NCBI RefSeq assembly: GCF_000719705.1
Contig: NZ_JOHO01000031.1
Location: 11,382-75,381 of the forward strand
Reading direction: 5' to 3'
Origin: Streptomyces sp. NRRL S-350
Lineage (GTDB): Bacteria; Actinomycetota; Actinomycetes; Streptomycetales; Streptomycetaceae
DNA length: 64,000 nt
The position numbers were made by a program, and so were the translations under genes. This document shows positions 7,305 through 18,754 of this stretch, piece by piece; positions within the stretch are counted from its first letter, which is position 1; each line of letters begins with the position of its first letter. The notes below the pieces were generated by a model, which saw nothing but the letters and a program-made list of their open reading frames with translations, did not search any database and was not told the DNA's origin.

Positions 7305-10300
7305 ATGGCAGGGCTGGTGGGAACGATCTCCGGACGCTTCTGGGACGGTTCTCTGGCCATGGTGAACGACAACGCGCAGCGCGAGGGGCAGCCGCGGCAG
7401 GACGCCCTGCTGATGGTGCCGATCGCGACGGCGCTGATCGCCGCCGACGGGCGGATCCTGCACTGGAGCAGCGACGCGGAGGCGCTGCTCGGTCACCGTG
7501 CGGTGGACGCGGTCGGGGCCAAGGCGGCCAAGCTGCTGACCTCCGACGACGAGCGGCCCGAGGTGCTGGAGCTGTTCCGGCAGATCCTCGAGGGCCTGCC
7601 GTGGACGGGCGTGTTCCCGGTGCGCCACCGTGACGGGCACCTGGTGAATCTGGAGTTCCGCACTCACCCGATCCGGGGGCCGGGCGGCGCTCCGATGGTG
7701 CTGGCCGTCGCGTCCGAGGTGACCACGCTGCGCCGGATCCAGGCGGACCTGGCCGTCCTGGACGGCTTCTTCACGCAGTCCCCGGTCGGCATGGCGGTGT
7801 ACGACACCGACCTGCGCTTCGTCCGGCTGAACGAGGCGCTGGCGCGGGCGAACGGCCTGACCGCCGAGGAGCACCTGGGCCACCGGCTCACCGAGGTGCT
7901 GCCGGGGCTCAACGGCGCCGAGTCCGAGGCGGTGATGCGCCGGGTGCTGGCGAGCGGCGAGCCGGTGGTGGACACCCGCTCGCACGGCCGCACCCCGGGC
8001 GATCCGCACCACGACCACGCCTGGTCGGCCTCCTACTTCCGGTTGGAGGACCGCAGCGGCCGGGTCCTCGGGGTGAGCGCGACCGTCATCGACATCACCG
8101 AGCGCTTCCGGGCCGACGCCCGGGCGGTCCGCGCCCAGGAGCGACTGGCCCTGCTGGTCGACGCGACCGCCTCGATCGGCACCACGCTCGATCTGCGGCA
8201 GACCGCCAGGGAGCTGGCCGACGCCATGGTGCCCAGCGTCGCGGACATCAGCGGGGTGTTCGCGCTGGAGGCGCTGGTGGCCGGCCGCAACGTCGAGCCG
8301 CCCGCGCCGGACGCCCCTCAGCTGGTGCGCCGCCTGGCCCTGGCCACCGACGACCCGCTCTACCCGGCCGACGCGCTGCCGGTCGACGCCGTGTACGAGC
8401 TCCCGCCGGATTCCCCGTACAGCCGTGCGCTGAGCGCCGGACGGACGGTGGTGGTGCCGTCCTGGGAGCTGCCCATGCTGGGCGAGGGCATCAGCGAGAG
8501 CCGCCGGCAGGCCTACCTGGGCGACCGGCCGCGCCCGGTGCGGATCACCCCGCTGGTGGCGCGCGGCACCACGCTCGGCATGGTGGTGTACTCGCGGCGC
8601 GGCGAGCGCGAGTCCTTCGCCGAGGCCGACATCACCCTCGGTGAGGAACTGGCCTCGCGGGCCGCCGTCGCGATCGACAACGCCCGGCTGTACCTGCGCC
8701 AGCACCAGACCGTCCTGGCCCGCCAGCAGGCGCTGCGGGAGGCGAAGGCGGCGCAGGAGCGCCTGGCGCTGGTCAACGTGGCCTCCACCCGGATCGGCAC
8801 GACGCTCGATCTCGCCCAGACCGCGAAGGAGTTGGCCGAGGTGGCGACGCCCAGGCTGGCGGACACGGTGGTGGTGGAGGTGTTGGAGGAGTTGGTCCGC
8901 GGCGAGCGCGAGGTCCGCGCGCCGGCGGACGGTTCGGCGCTGCTGCGACGGATGGCCTTCCATTCGGTGCACGGCTCGACCCTGCAGCCGATCGCCCGCA
9001 CCGGCAACGTGCACCGCTTCCAGTCCGGTTCGCCGTACGCGTGGAGCCTGGCGCACCGAAAGCCGGTGCTGGTGCCGCGGATGGACGAGCAGGGCATGGC
9101 CTGGTTCGCGGACGATCCGGTGCGCACCGCCGCCATCCGGGAGCAGAACGTGCGCTCGTTCATGGTGGTCCCGCTGATCGCGCGCGGCACCCCGGTCGGC
9201 GTCGCGGGCTTCTACCGCACGCTCGCCGAGCGGCCGTACGAGGACGATGACGTGGCGTTGGCCGGGGAGTTGGCGGTGCGGGCCGCCGTCTCGATCGACA
9301 ACGCGCTGCTGTTCACCCGCGAGCGCGACGCGGCCGCCGCCCGGCAGCGGGCGCTGGACGAGACCTGGGCCGCCCAGCAGCGGCTGTCGCTGCTGAACGA
9401 AGCCAGCACCCGGATCGGCACCACGCTGGATCTGCACCGCACCGCGCAGGAGTTGGTGGAGGTGGTGATCCCGCGCTTCGCCGACTTCGTCACCGTGGAC
9501 CTGCGCGATGCGGTGCTGAGCGGCGAGGAGCCCGGGCCCGTCCCGGCCGAGGGGCCGGTGCTGATGCGGGCGGTGGCGGTCGGCGAGGCCGCCTCGGACG
9601 GCAGCATGACGGGCGCGGCCGACCAGATGGGCGAGACCTCCCAGTCCGCCGAGGTGTACGCGCAGAGCCTGCGCACCCGGCGCTCGATCCTGGTGTCCGA
9701 GGTGACGGAGGAGAAGCTGCGCCGGATCGTCGCGGCCCCCGACCGGGTGGAGCCGAGCCTGACCGCCGGGGTGCACTCCTACCTGATGGTGCCGCTGGTG
9801 GCGCGCGGACACGTGCTCGGCGGCGCGGAGTTCGTCCGCACCCGCAACCCGGCGCCGTTCGGCCCGGCGGACCGCTCGCTCGCCGAGGAACTGGCCGCCC
9901 GCACCGCGCTGGCGATCGACAACGGCCGGCTCTACCGCCGCGAACGGGACACCGCCCTCATGCTGCAGCGCAGCCTGCTGCCGCAGGAGGTGCACCGCAC
10001 CCTCGGGTTGGAGATCGCCTACCGCTACCAGCCCAGCAGCGTGGTCAGCGAGGTCGGCGGCGACTGGTTCGACGTCATCCCGCTGTCCTCCGGGCGGGTC
10101 GCCCTGATCGTCGGGGACGTGATGGGCCACGGCATCCGGGCCGCCGCGACGATGGGGCAACTGCGGACGGCGGCAAGGACGTTGATCACCCTCGACCTGG
10201 ATCCTGCGCGCGTCCTGTACCGGCTGGACGAGGCCACCACCGCCGTCGGGGAGGGCCAGTTCGCCACCTGCGTCTGCGTGGTCTACGACCCGGTGGACCG

Positions 10301-11042
10301 CCGCTGCACCGCGGCCAGCGCCGGACACCTGCCGCCCGTGGTCGCCGACACCGAAGGGCACACCCGCCTGATCGAGCTGCCCACCGGCGCACCGCTCGGG
10401 GTCGGCGGAGTCCCCTTCGAGAGCGCGGAGTTCACCCTCCCCGAGGAGGGCATCCTGACGCTCTACACCGACGGGCTGGTCGAGCGCCGGGGCCGCGACC
10501 TGGACGAGGGGATCCGGCTGCTCCGCCGGACGGTCGCCGACCGGCGCGGCTCGCTGGAGCAGACCTGCGACGCCGTCCTCACCCGGCTCACCGCCCGCAC
10601 CAGCGAGGACGACATCGCCGTCATCATGGCGCAGGTGCGCCCGTACGGCGCGGACCGGATCGCCACCCTGCCGCTCACCGGCGACCGCGCGATGGTCGCG
10701 CACTCGCGGCGCTTCACCCGCGAGACCCTGGACTCCTGGGGGCTCCACGCGCTCGTCGACTGGGCCGAACTGCTCACCAGCGAGCTGATCACCAACGCCC
10801 TCGTGCACGCCGGATCCCCCACCCAGCTGCGGCTGTTCTGCAACCGGGTGCTCACCGTCGAGGTCGCCGACCAGGAGACGGAGGCGCCCCGGATCCGCCG
10901 CGCCCGCACCGAGGACGAGGGCGGGCGCGGCATCCACCTGGTCAACGAGCTCGCGCACCGCTGGGGCAGCCGCCGGACCGGCGACGGCAAGGTGGTCTGG
11001 TTCGAGCTGGAACTGCCCCCGGGAGCCTCACCGACCGCATGA
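7305..11042 (+). CDS. Multidomain PAS-GAF-SpoIIE phosphatase with C-terminal anti-sigma-type ATPase
   Basis: A 1245-residue cytosolic signalling protein. In order it shows a PAS domain (about 20-130), a second PAS (about 145-270), three GAF domains (about 280-470, 480-680, 690-880), each introduced by a similar motif (IGTTLDL), a PP2C/SpoIIE phosphatase (about 890-1100; EVGGDWFDVIPL and VGDVMGHG metal-ligand motifs) and a HATPase_c domain (about 1110-1240; ELITNALVHAG). Proteins of this layout act on anti-sigma antagonists in partner-switching systems. Start ATG 7305 or ATG 7359; neither has a strong ribosome site. No anti-sigma antagonist gene is adjacent. Confidence 0.87.
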   Translation: MAGLVGTISGRFWDGSLAMVNDNAQREGQPRQDALLMVPIATALIAADGRILHWSSDAEALLGHRAVDAVGAKAAKLLTSDDERPEVLELFRQILEGLPWTGVFPVRHRDGHLVNLEFRTHPIRGPGGAPMVLAVASEVTTLRRIQADLAVLDGFFTQSPVGMAVYDTDLRFVRLNEALARANGLTAEEHLGHRLTEVLPGLNGAESEAVMRRVLASGEPVVDTRSHGRTPGDPHHDHAWSASYFRLEDRSGRVLGVSATVIDITERFRADARAVRAQERLALLVDATASIGTTLDLRQTARELADAMVPSVADISGVFALEALVAGRNVEPPAPDAPQLVRRLALATDDPLYPADALPVDAVYELPPDSPYSRALSAGRTVVVPSWELPMLGEGISESRRQAYLGDRPRPVRITPLVARGTTLGMVVYSRRGERESFAEADITLGEELASRAAVAIDNARLYLRQHQTVLARQQALREAKAAQERLALVNVASTRIGTTLDLAQTAKELAEVATPRLADTVVVEVLEELVRGEREVRAPADGSALLRRMAFHSVHGSTLQPIARTGNVHRFQSGSPYAWSLAHRKPVLVPRMDEQGMAWFADDPVRTAAIREQNVRSFMVVPLIARGTPVGVAGFYRTLAERPYEDDDVALAGELAVRAAVSIDNALLFTRERDAAAARQRALDETWAAQQRLSLLNEASTRIGTTLDLHRTAQELVEVVIPRFADFVTVDLRDAVLSGEEPGPVPAEGPVLMRAVAVGEAASDGSMTGAADQMGETSQSAEVYAQSLRTRRSILVSEVTEEKLRRIVAAPDRVEPSLTAGVHSYLMVPLVARGHVLGGAEFVRTRNPAPFGPADRSLAEELAARTALAIDNGRLYRRERDTALMLQRSLLPQEVHRTLGLEIAYRYQPSSVVSEVGGDWFDVIPLSSGRVALIVGDVMGHGIRAAATMGQLRTAARTLITLDLDPARVLYRLDEATTAVGEGQFATCVCVVYDPVDRRCTAASAGHLPPVVADTEGHTRLIELPTGAPLGVGGVPFESAEFTLPEEGILTLYTDGLVERRGRDLDEGIRLLRRTVADRRGSLEQTCDAVLTRLTARTSEDDIAVIMAQVRPYGADRIATLPLTGDRAMVAHSRRFTRETLDSWGLHALVDWAELLTSELITNALVHAGSPTQLRLFCNRVLTVEVADQETEAPRIRRARTEDEGGRGIHLVNELAHRWGSRRTGDGKVVWFELELPPGASPTA

Positions 11043-11074
11043 AGCGGCTCTCGACCGGCCCGGCCGGAGCTCGT

Positions 11075-12148
11075 TCAGTCCGGCAGGAGGAGGTTGACGT
11101 CGCCGAACTCGTGCCAGAGGTAGCGGTGCCGGACGGCGGCGTCGTAGCAGGCGGCCAGGAGCGGACGGCCGGCGACGGCGGCGAGCATCAGGAGGTGGGA
11201 GGCGCGGGGCTCGTGCCAGCCGGTGAGCAGACCGTCCACGGCGCGGACGCCGCGCTCCGGGGTGATGACCAACTCCGTCCAGCCGTCGGCCTCCTGGAGG
11301 GCACCGTCCGGTGCGACGGCGGACTCCAGGGCCCGGACCACGGTGGTGCCGACGGCGATCACCCGGCCGCCCTCGGCCCGGACGTGCCCGACCAGACGGG
11401 CCGTGGCGGCCGGGACGTGGAAGCGCTCGGCGTACGGAGCCTCGTGCACCTCGGGCGAAGCCACCCCGGTGTGCAGGGTGACCGGTGCGACGAGCACGCC
11501 CCGGCCCGCCAGCCGGGCCACCGTCTCGGCGCTGAACGGGCGGGCCGCGCTGGGCATTTCGCTGCTCCCCGGGACGGTGGCGAAGACCGTCTGGTAGGCC
11601 TCGATCGGCCACTCGCGGTCCACGTAGCCGTACCGGATCGCCCGGCCGTGCCGCGCCAGGTAGGGGAACAGGCGGGTCGGCAAGTCGAGTTCGGCGCGCC
11701 AGAGGCGGGCGGTGAAGGCGCGGGTCAGCACCGCGGAGCCGCCGGCGGGCAGCGCGACCCGCAGTCCCGGGCGGGCCGGGGACTCCTCGGGCGGGTAGTA
11801 CGCAGCCGCCTCCCCCGGCACCACCCGGCGCAGTTCGACCAGGTGGGAGCCGTGTCGGTCCGGCTGGGCGGAGGAGAGGTGCAGCGCCACGGGGGTGCCG
11901 TCGGGCAGCGCGCCGGACAGCGCGGCCGGAAGGGTGGCCGAGTTGTTGACCACCAGGAGGTCTCCCGGACGCAGCACCGCGGGCAGGTCGGTGAAGCGAC
12001 GGTGCTCGACACCGCCGGTGGCTCGCCGGCCGACCAGCATCCGTACGCCGTCCCGGGCGGCGCCTCGGGCCTCCGCCGGTGCGCGGGCGGAGAGCTCGGG
12101 CGGGACGGTGAGGCCGAGGCCGAGGCCGAGCTGGGTGCGGGCGGTCAC
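11075..12148 (-). CDS. queA: QueA-like S-adenosylmethionine:tRNA ribosyltransferase-isomerase
   Basis: The 357-residue protein matches QueA in length and motifs: LRPGDLLVVNNSATLPA near the start, LHTGVASP, HVRAEGGRVIAVGTTVVRALES, then RAVDGLLTGWHEPRASHLLML and the final YLWHEFGDVNLLL. Canonical QueA adds the epoxycyclopentanediol precursor to preQ1 in tRNA. The loop normally reading NFHLP is GWHEP here. Many actinomycetes carry such a protein without an obvious queuosine pathway, and no other queuosine gene is visible in the window, so the true substrate is uncertain. Its ATG overlaps the stop of the upstream SDR gene by 4 bp (12145-12148), indicating translational coupling. Confidence 0.8.
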   Translation of the reverse strand: MTARTQLGLGLGLTVPPELSARAPAEARGAARDGVRMLVGRRATGGVEHRRFTDLPAVLRPGDLLVVNNSATLPAALSGALPDGTPVALHLSSAQPDRHGSHLVELRRVVPGEAAAYYPPEESPARPGLRVALPAGGSAVLTRAFTARLWRAELDLPTRLFPYLARHGRAIRYGYVDREWPIEAYQTVFATVPGSSEMPSAARPFSAETVARLAGRGVLVAPVTLHTGVASPEVHEAPYAERFHVPAATARLVGHVRAEGGRVIAVGTTVVRALESAVAPDGALQEADGWTELVITPERGVRAVDGLLTGWHEPRASHLLMLAAVAGRPLLAACYDAAVRHRYLWHEFGDVNLLLPD

Positions 12149-13080
12149 CGGTCACCCCGGTCGGCCCGGGCCGCGGTCGGCTCCGCGGCGTGGTCCACGG
12201 TCTGGTCCGTGGCCGGGTCCGCGGTCGGCTCCGCGGCCGGGTCCGCGGCCCGCTCGGCCAGGTCCACGGCCCGGTAGCGGCCGGACGGCGCGCCGCCCCG
12301 GAGCAGGCCGAGCAGGACGGGCGCCACCTGCTCGGGCAGCGGCTCCCCGGAGATGTCCTCACCCGGGCAGGCCTCCTGGAGCATCCGGGTGCGCATGCTG
12401 CCCGGGTCGACCGCCCAGACCCGCAGCTCCGGCTCTTCCAGGGCGAGGACGGCGGTGGCGAGGTCGAGCGCGGCCTTGCTTGCTCCGTAGCCGCCCCAGC
12501 CGACGTAGGGCACGACGGCGGCGTCGGAGCTGATGTTGAGGACGGCGCCGGCGCGGGCGCGCAGCTGCGGCAGGACGAGTTGGGTGAGGGCGATCGGGGC
12601 GAGCGCGTTGGCCTCGAAGGTCTCCAGCAGGTCCGGCAGCGGGTGGTCGGCCAGCCGGGGCAGTGGCTGCGAACCGGGGGTGGGCCCGGAGGCGGGCGCG
12701 GAGCCGGGTTCGGAGGCGGGGGCGGGTTCGGAGCCGGGCCCGGAGGCGGAGGCGGGTTCGGAGGCGGGGGCGGGCGCGCCGTTGAGCGTGCCGGCGTTGT
12801 TGACCAGCAGGCTCGCGCCGCCGAGGCGCTCGGCGGCCTCGGCCAGGTGGGCGCGGTGGTCGTCGTCGACGATGCTGCCGGGCAGGGCGACGACCTTGGT
12901 GACGGCGGCCAGCTCCGCCTCGGCGGCGGCGAGGCCCGCCGCGCCCCGGGCGGTGATCACCAGCTGCCAGCCGTCGGCGGCGAGGGCGTGCGCGAGGGCC
13001 AGGCCGAGGCCCCGGGAGGCGCCGGTGACCAGGGCGACGGGGGCGGGGTGCGGTACGGCGGTGCGCTGTGCTGCGTTCAT
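12145..13080 (-). CDS. SDR family oxidoreductase with a low-complexity insertion
   Basis: A 311-residue short-chain dehydrogenase. The cofactor loop TGASRGLG is at 19-26, NNAG near residue 94, the catalytic Ser in NISSDAA and YGASK as the Tyr/Lys pair. Between NNAG and the helix that follows lies an insertion of about 40 residues built of Pro, Ala, Ser, Glu and Gly, encoded by a degenerate repeat at 12680-12775, which is absent from ordinary SDRs. The C-terminal tail is a second repeat-derived stretch (ADPA/AEPTA). It is the first gene of a two-gene operon with the QueA-like gene, by 4-bp overlap. Confidence 0.85.
   Translation of the reverse strand: MNAAQRTAVPHPAPVALVTGASRGLGLALAHALAADGWQLVITARGAAGLAAAEAELAAVTKVVALPGSIVDDDHRAHLAEAAERLGGASLLVNNAGTLNGAPAPASEPASASGPGSEPAPASEPGSAPASGPTPGSQPLPRLADHPLPDLLETFEANALAPIALTQLVLPQLRARAGAVLNISSDAAVVPYVGWGGYGASKAALDLATAVLALEEPELRVWAVDPGSMRTRMLQEACPGEDISGEPLPEQVAPVLLGLLRGGAPSGRYRAVDLAERAADPAAEPTADPATDQTVDHAAEPTAARADRGDR
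12680..12775. repeat. Degenerate GC-rich repeat inside the SDR gene
   Basis: A run of ggaggcgg/ggttcggag-like words repeats over about 95 bases and encodes the Pro-Ala-Ser-Glu-rich insertion of the SDR. The reading frame is kept. Confidence 0.75.
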
Positions 13081-13168
13081 GCCGCAACCATCGCGCCGCC
13101 GGGGCGGGCGGTGGATCGACCGCCGGGACCGGGCCGGGGGGACGTTGGTCGTAGACCGGCGGACCGTC

Positions 13169-14128
13169 CTACGACCCGGCGCCGGAGCCTTCGGCCCAGC
13201 TCTGCGGGTCCGTCCAGGAGGCCAGGGTGCGGCGGGTCTCGAAGCGGCGCTCGCGGCCGGTCAGCGGGTCCGTGAACTCGATCACCGAGGCGAGCAGTTG
13301 CAGCGGGCGGCGGAAGTCGTCGGGGGCCGGCTCGGGCAGCACCACCGGGTACACCGGGTCGCCGAGGATCGGCAGCCCGAGGCCGCTCATGTGCAGCCGC
13401 AGCTGGTGGGTGCGTCCGCTGGACGGGTGCAGCCGGTACCGGCCGTGGCCGTCGCGGCGTTCCAGCAGCTCGATCCGGCTCTCGCTGTTCGGGGGCGCGT
13501 CCAGCTCCCGTGCGGCGATCACTCCGCGTTCCTTGACGATGTGGCTGCGCACGGTGCGGGGCAGGCTCAGCTCCGGGTCGTACCCGGCGACCGCCTGGTA
13601 CTCCTTGCGCACCAGGCGGTCCCGGAAGAGCGTCTGGTAGGCACCGCGCTCCTCGGGGCGCACCACGAACATGGCCAGGCCGGCGGTGAGCCGGTCCAGG
13701 CGGTGCGCCGGACTGAGCGCGGGCAGGCCGAGGGTGTGCCGCAGCCGGGAGAGGGCCGTCTCGGCGACGTGCTTGCCGCGCGGGGTGGTGGCCAGGAAGT
13801 GCGGCTTGTCGACGACCACCAGGTGCTCGTCACGGTGCAGCACGACCAGCTCGAACGGGACGCGCACCTCGTCCGGGAGGTCCCGGTGGAACCACAGGTG
13901 CCCGCCGGGGCGGAACGGTTCGTCCGGCGCGATCGGGCCCTGCTCGCCGACGATCTCCCGGTCGCGCAGCGCCGCGTCGATCCGTTCGGCGGGGACGGTG
14001 GGCAGCCGTTCGAGCAGGTGGTCCCGCACGGTCGGCCAGGGGCCTTCGAACGGCAGCCGCAGGTGCACCGGGTCGACGCCGTGGCGCTGCGGGAGGGGGG
14101 AGGCGGGTCGGCGGTTCTTGCGTCTCAT
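13169..14128 (-). CDS. RluA-family pseudouridine synthase
   Basis: The 319-residue protein carries the RluA catalytic motif HRLDRLTAG with the catalytic Asp, plus SGRTHQLRLHM and the LGDPVYP element at the C-terminal side. These enzymes convert specific uridines in rRNA or tRNA to pseudouridine. The N-terminal part lacks a clear S4 domain. ATG 14128 (MRRKNRRPASP) is chosen over the open frame to 14314 because the extra codons are poorly coding and would invade the next promoter region. The RNA target cannot be inferred. Confidence 0.88.
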   Translation of the reverse strand: MRRKNRRPASPLPQRHGVDPVHLRLPFEGPWPTVRDHLLERLPTVPAERIDAALRDREIVGEQGPIAPDEPFRPGGHLWFHRDLPDEVRVPFELVVLHRDEHLVVVDKPHFLATTPRGKHVAETALSRLRHTLGLPALSPAHRLDRLTAGLAMFVVRPEERGAYQTLFRDRLVRKEYQAVAGYDPELSLPRTVRSHIVKERGVIAARELDAPPNSESRIELLERRDGHGRYRLHPSSGRTHQLRLHMSGLGLPILGDPVYPVVLPEPAPDDFRRPLQLLASVIEFTDPLTGRERRFETRRTLASWTDPQSWAEGSGAGS

Positions 14129-14361
14129 GTCCCGGCCCAGGGTAGTGCGCGCCGCCGCCGGCCCCGCCGGCGGTGCTGCCCCGGTCCCGCTCGGGCGGGC
14201 CGAGGCGCTGAGCCGGGCGGACCGCGCGGTCGAGGTGCTGACCCGGGGCGGGGCGGGGAGAGTGGGTCGGAGGCCCTCGCTCCGCCGGGGGCCTCCGACG
14301 ATCTTGTCAAACACCAGTCGGGCTCGGAGCCGTCCGAGGCCGACGGACCACTGGAGGACGT

Positions 14362-15450
14362 GTGACCGCCGACGGCCCGGACGGGGTGCCGCCGCTGCAC
14401 CTGCCCCGACGGACCCGGATGCTGCTGTACGGCTCGCTCCTGCTGCTGGTCGCCGCCGTCGTGACGGCGCTGGCCATCGGCCCGGGAACCACCCTGTCGC
14501 CGCTGCTCGCGGTGGCCCCCGTCCTCGCCGGGGCGACGACCCGGAAGGCCCGGGTGCCGCTGCTGGTCGGCTCGGCGGCCCTGCTCGCGGTCGGGCTGCT
14601 GGAGTCGGCCAACGCGCAGCTGCCGCTCTCCGTCCGGATCAGCGTGCCGGTGACCGTCCTGGCCTCGACCCTGGCCAGCGCCGCCAGTGTCGTCCTGGTG
14701 GCGGCCCGCGAGCGGGAGCTGTTCCAGGTCCGGACGGTGGCCGAGGCGGCGCAGCGGGCGCTGCTGCGACCGCTGCCCGAGCGGATCGGCCCGCTGCGGG
14801 TGGCGGTGCGCTACGTCGCGGCGGCGGCCGAGGCGCGGATCGGCGGGGATCTGTACGCCGTGGTCGAGACCCGGTTCGGGGTGCGGATCCTGTTGGGGGA
14901 CGTCCAGGGGCACGGCCTTCCGGCGGTGGAGACGGCGGCGGACGTCCTCGGCGTGTTCCGGGAGGCGGCCCGGACCGAGCCCGATCCGGGCCGGCTCGCC
15001 GAGCGGTTGGACGCCGCACTCACGGCCCGCCCGGACGAGGACCGGTTCGCCACGGCGCTGCTGCTCGACGTGGCGCCGGACCGGGGGCCCGTCCGGGTGG
15101 TGAACTGCGGCCATCCGCCCCCGCTGCTGCGCCGGGCCGGACGGGTGAGCGAGTTGGAGCCCCCGTTCTCGGCGCCGCCGCTGGGCCTGCTCGGACTGAC
15201 CGGCGACGAGTACCCGGCGCGGGCGTTCGACCCGGAGCCGGGCGACCTGCTGCTCCTGCACACCGACGGCGTCTCGGAGGCCCGGGACGCCGAGGGCCGG
15301 TTCTACCCGCTCGCGGAGCGACTGCCCGGGCTGCACGGCGGGAGCCCTGCGGACCTGCTGGACGCGGTGCTGGCGGATGTCGGCGGCTGGGTCGGGAACG
15401 ACGGGCTGGCCGACGACGCGGCGGTGCTGGCTGTGCGCTGGGAGCTGTGA
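14362..15450 (+). CDS. Membrane-bound SpoIIE-type PP2C phosphatase
   Basis: 362 residues from GTG 14362, preceded by CTGGAGGA. Residues 20-115 form three or four hydrophobic segments. The cytosolic C-terminal half is a SpoIIE/PP2C domain: metal-binding Asp in RIGGDLYAVVET, GDVQGHG, then NCGHPPPLL and HTDGVSEARD, and the closing DDAAVLAVRWEL. It probably dephosphorylates an anti-sigma antagonist, as in other actinomycete partner-switching phosphatases. It lacks PAS or GAF sensing domains, so sensing would be through the membrane part. Divergent from the rluA-type gene. Confidence 0.88.
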   Translation: MTADGPDGVPPLHLPRRTRMLLYGSLLLLVAAVVTALAIGPGTTLSPLLAVAPVLAGATTRKARVPLLVGSAALLAVGLLESANAQLPLSVRISVPVTVLASTLASAASVVLVAARERELFQVRTVAEAAQRALLRPLPERIGPLRVAVRYVAAAAEARIGGDLYAVVETRFGVRILLGDVQGHGLPAVETAADVLGVFREAARTEPDPGRLAERLDAALTARPDEDRFATALLLDVAPDRGPVRVVNCGHPPPLLRRAGRVSELEPPFSAPPLGLLGLTGDEYPARAFDPEPGDLLLLHTDGVSEARDAEGRFYPLAERLPGLHGGSPADLLDAVLADVGGWVGNDGLADDAAVLAVRWEL

Positions 15451-15610
15451 CAGCCCCGCAGGGCGTCAGTCAGTGGCAGAGCCGCCACCGCCGGGAACCC
15501 GGTGACGACCGTCGGTGTCAGTGGCGCGTGCAAGGCTCGGTTCGCGGTCGGCGGGGAGCCTGCCGCCTGCGCACGGGATGACGGTCGACGGTTGACGAGG
15601 GGACGGTGTC

Positions 15611-16000
15611 ATGGGGACCACGGCAAGCGGGTCGTTCGAGCTCACGGCGTTCGAGCCGGTGGAGACGGAGGAGCGGGAGGGCGCGTCCTTCGGGCGGGTC
15701 CGGATCGCCAAGACCTTCACGGGCGGGCTGAGCGGCACGAGCGAGGTGCGGATGCTCTCCGTCGCCGGCCCGTCCGGCGCCCCGGCGTCGTATGTCGCGG
15801 TGGAGCACGTGACGGGCGAACTGGACGGGCGCAAGGGCTCGTTCGTCCTCCAGCACGCGGCCTGGGATGCCACCGGCACGACGATACGCGTGGTGCCGGG
15901 CACCGGGGCGGGGGAATTGGCCGGCATCACCGGTGAGTTCCGCCTGGCCGTCGACGACTCCGGCGCGCACTCCTATGTCCTGGAGTACGAGCTGGCCTGA
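15611..16000 (+). CDS. DUF3224 domain protein
   Basis: A 129-residue protein of the DUF3224 type, small beta-barrel proteins common in actinomycetes with no established function. Typical elements are GSFELTAFEPV at the start, KTFTGGLSGTSEVRML, the YVAVEHVTGELDGRKGSFVLQH strands and the GTGAGELAGITGEFRL turn. ATG 15611 is preceded by GAGGGGACG. It stands alone, with no operon partner within 100 bases. Confidence 0.85.
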   Translation: MGTTASGSFELTAFEPVETEEREGASFGRVRIAKTFTGGLSGTSEVRMLSVAGPSGAPASYVAVEHVTGELDGRKGSFVLQHAAWDATGTTIRVVPGTGAGELAGITGEFRLAVDDSGAHSYVLEYELA

Positions 16001-16131
16001 CGGCCCGCGTCCGGCGCCCGGCGTCACCTTCTCGGCCGTGTGCCGGACCCGCCGGGCGTTCGGCGGCGCTGTCACGATGATGCGATCAGTGCACATGCGA
16101 TCAGTGCACGATCGGCATCGGAGGGTGGCGC

Positions 16132-18713
<2,582 letters not shown>

Positions 18714-18754
18714 TCACGCGGTAACGGCGAGGCGAGCGGGAAGCGGCACCAGGC

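Noticed and set aside
6672..10958. A 1428-codon open frame on the minus strand
   Set aside because: It is antisense to the PAS-GAF-SpoIIE gene, whose motifs are clear; the product is Gly/Arg/His-rich and has no domain, as expected of a shadow in GC-rich DNA.
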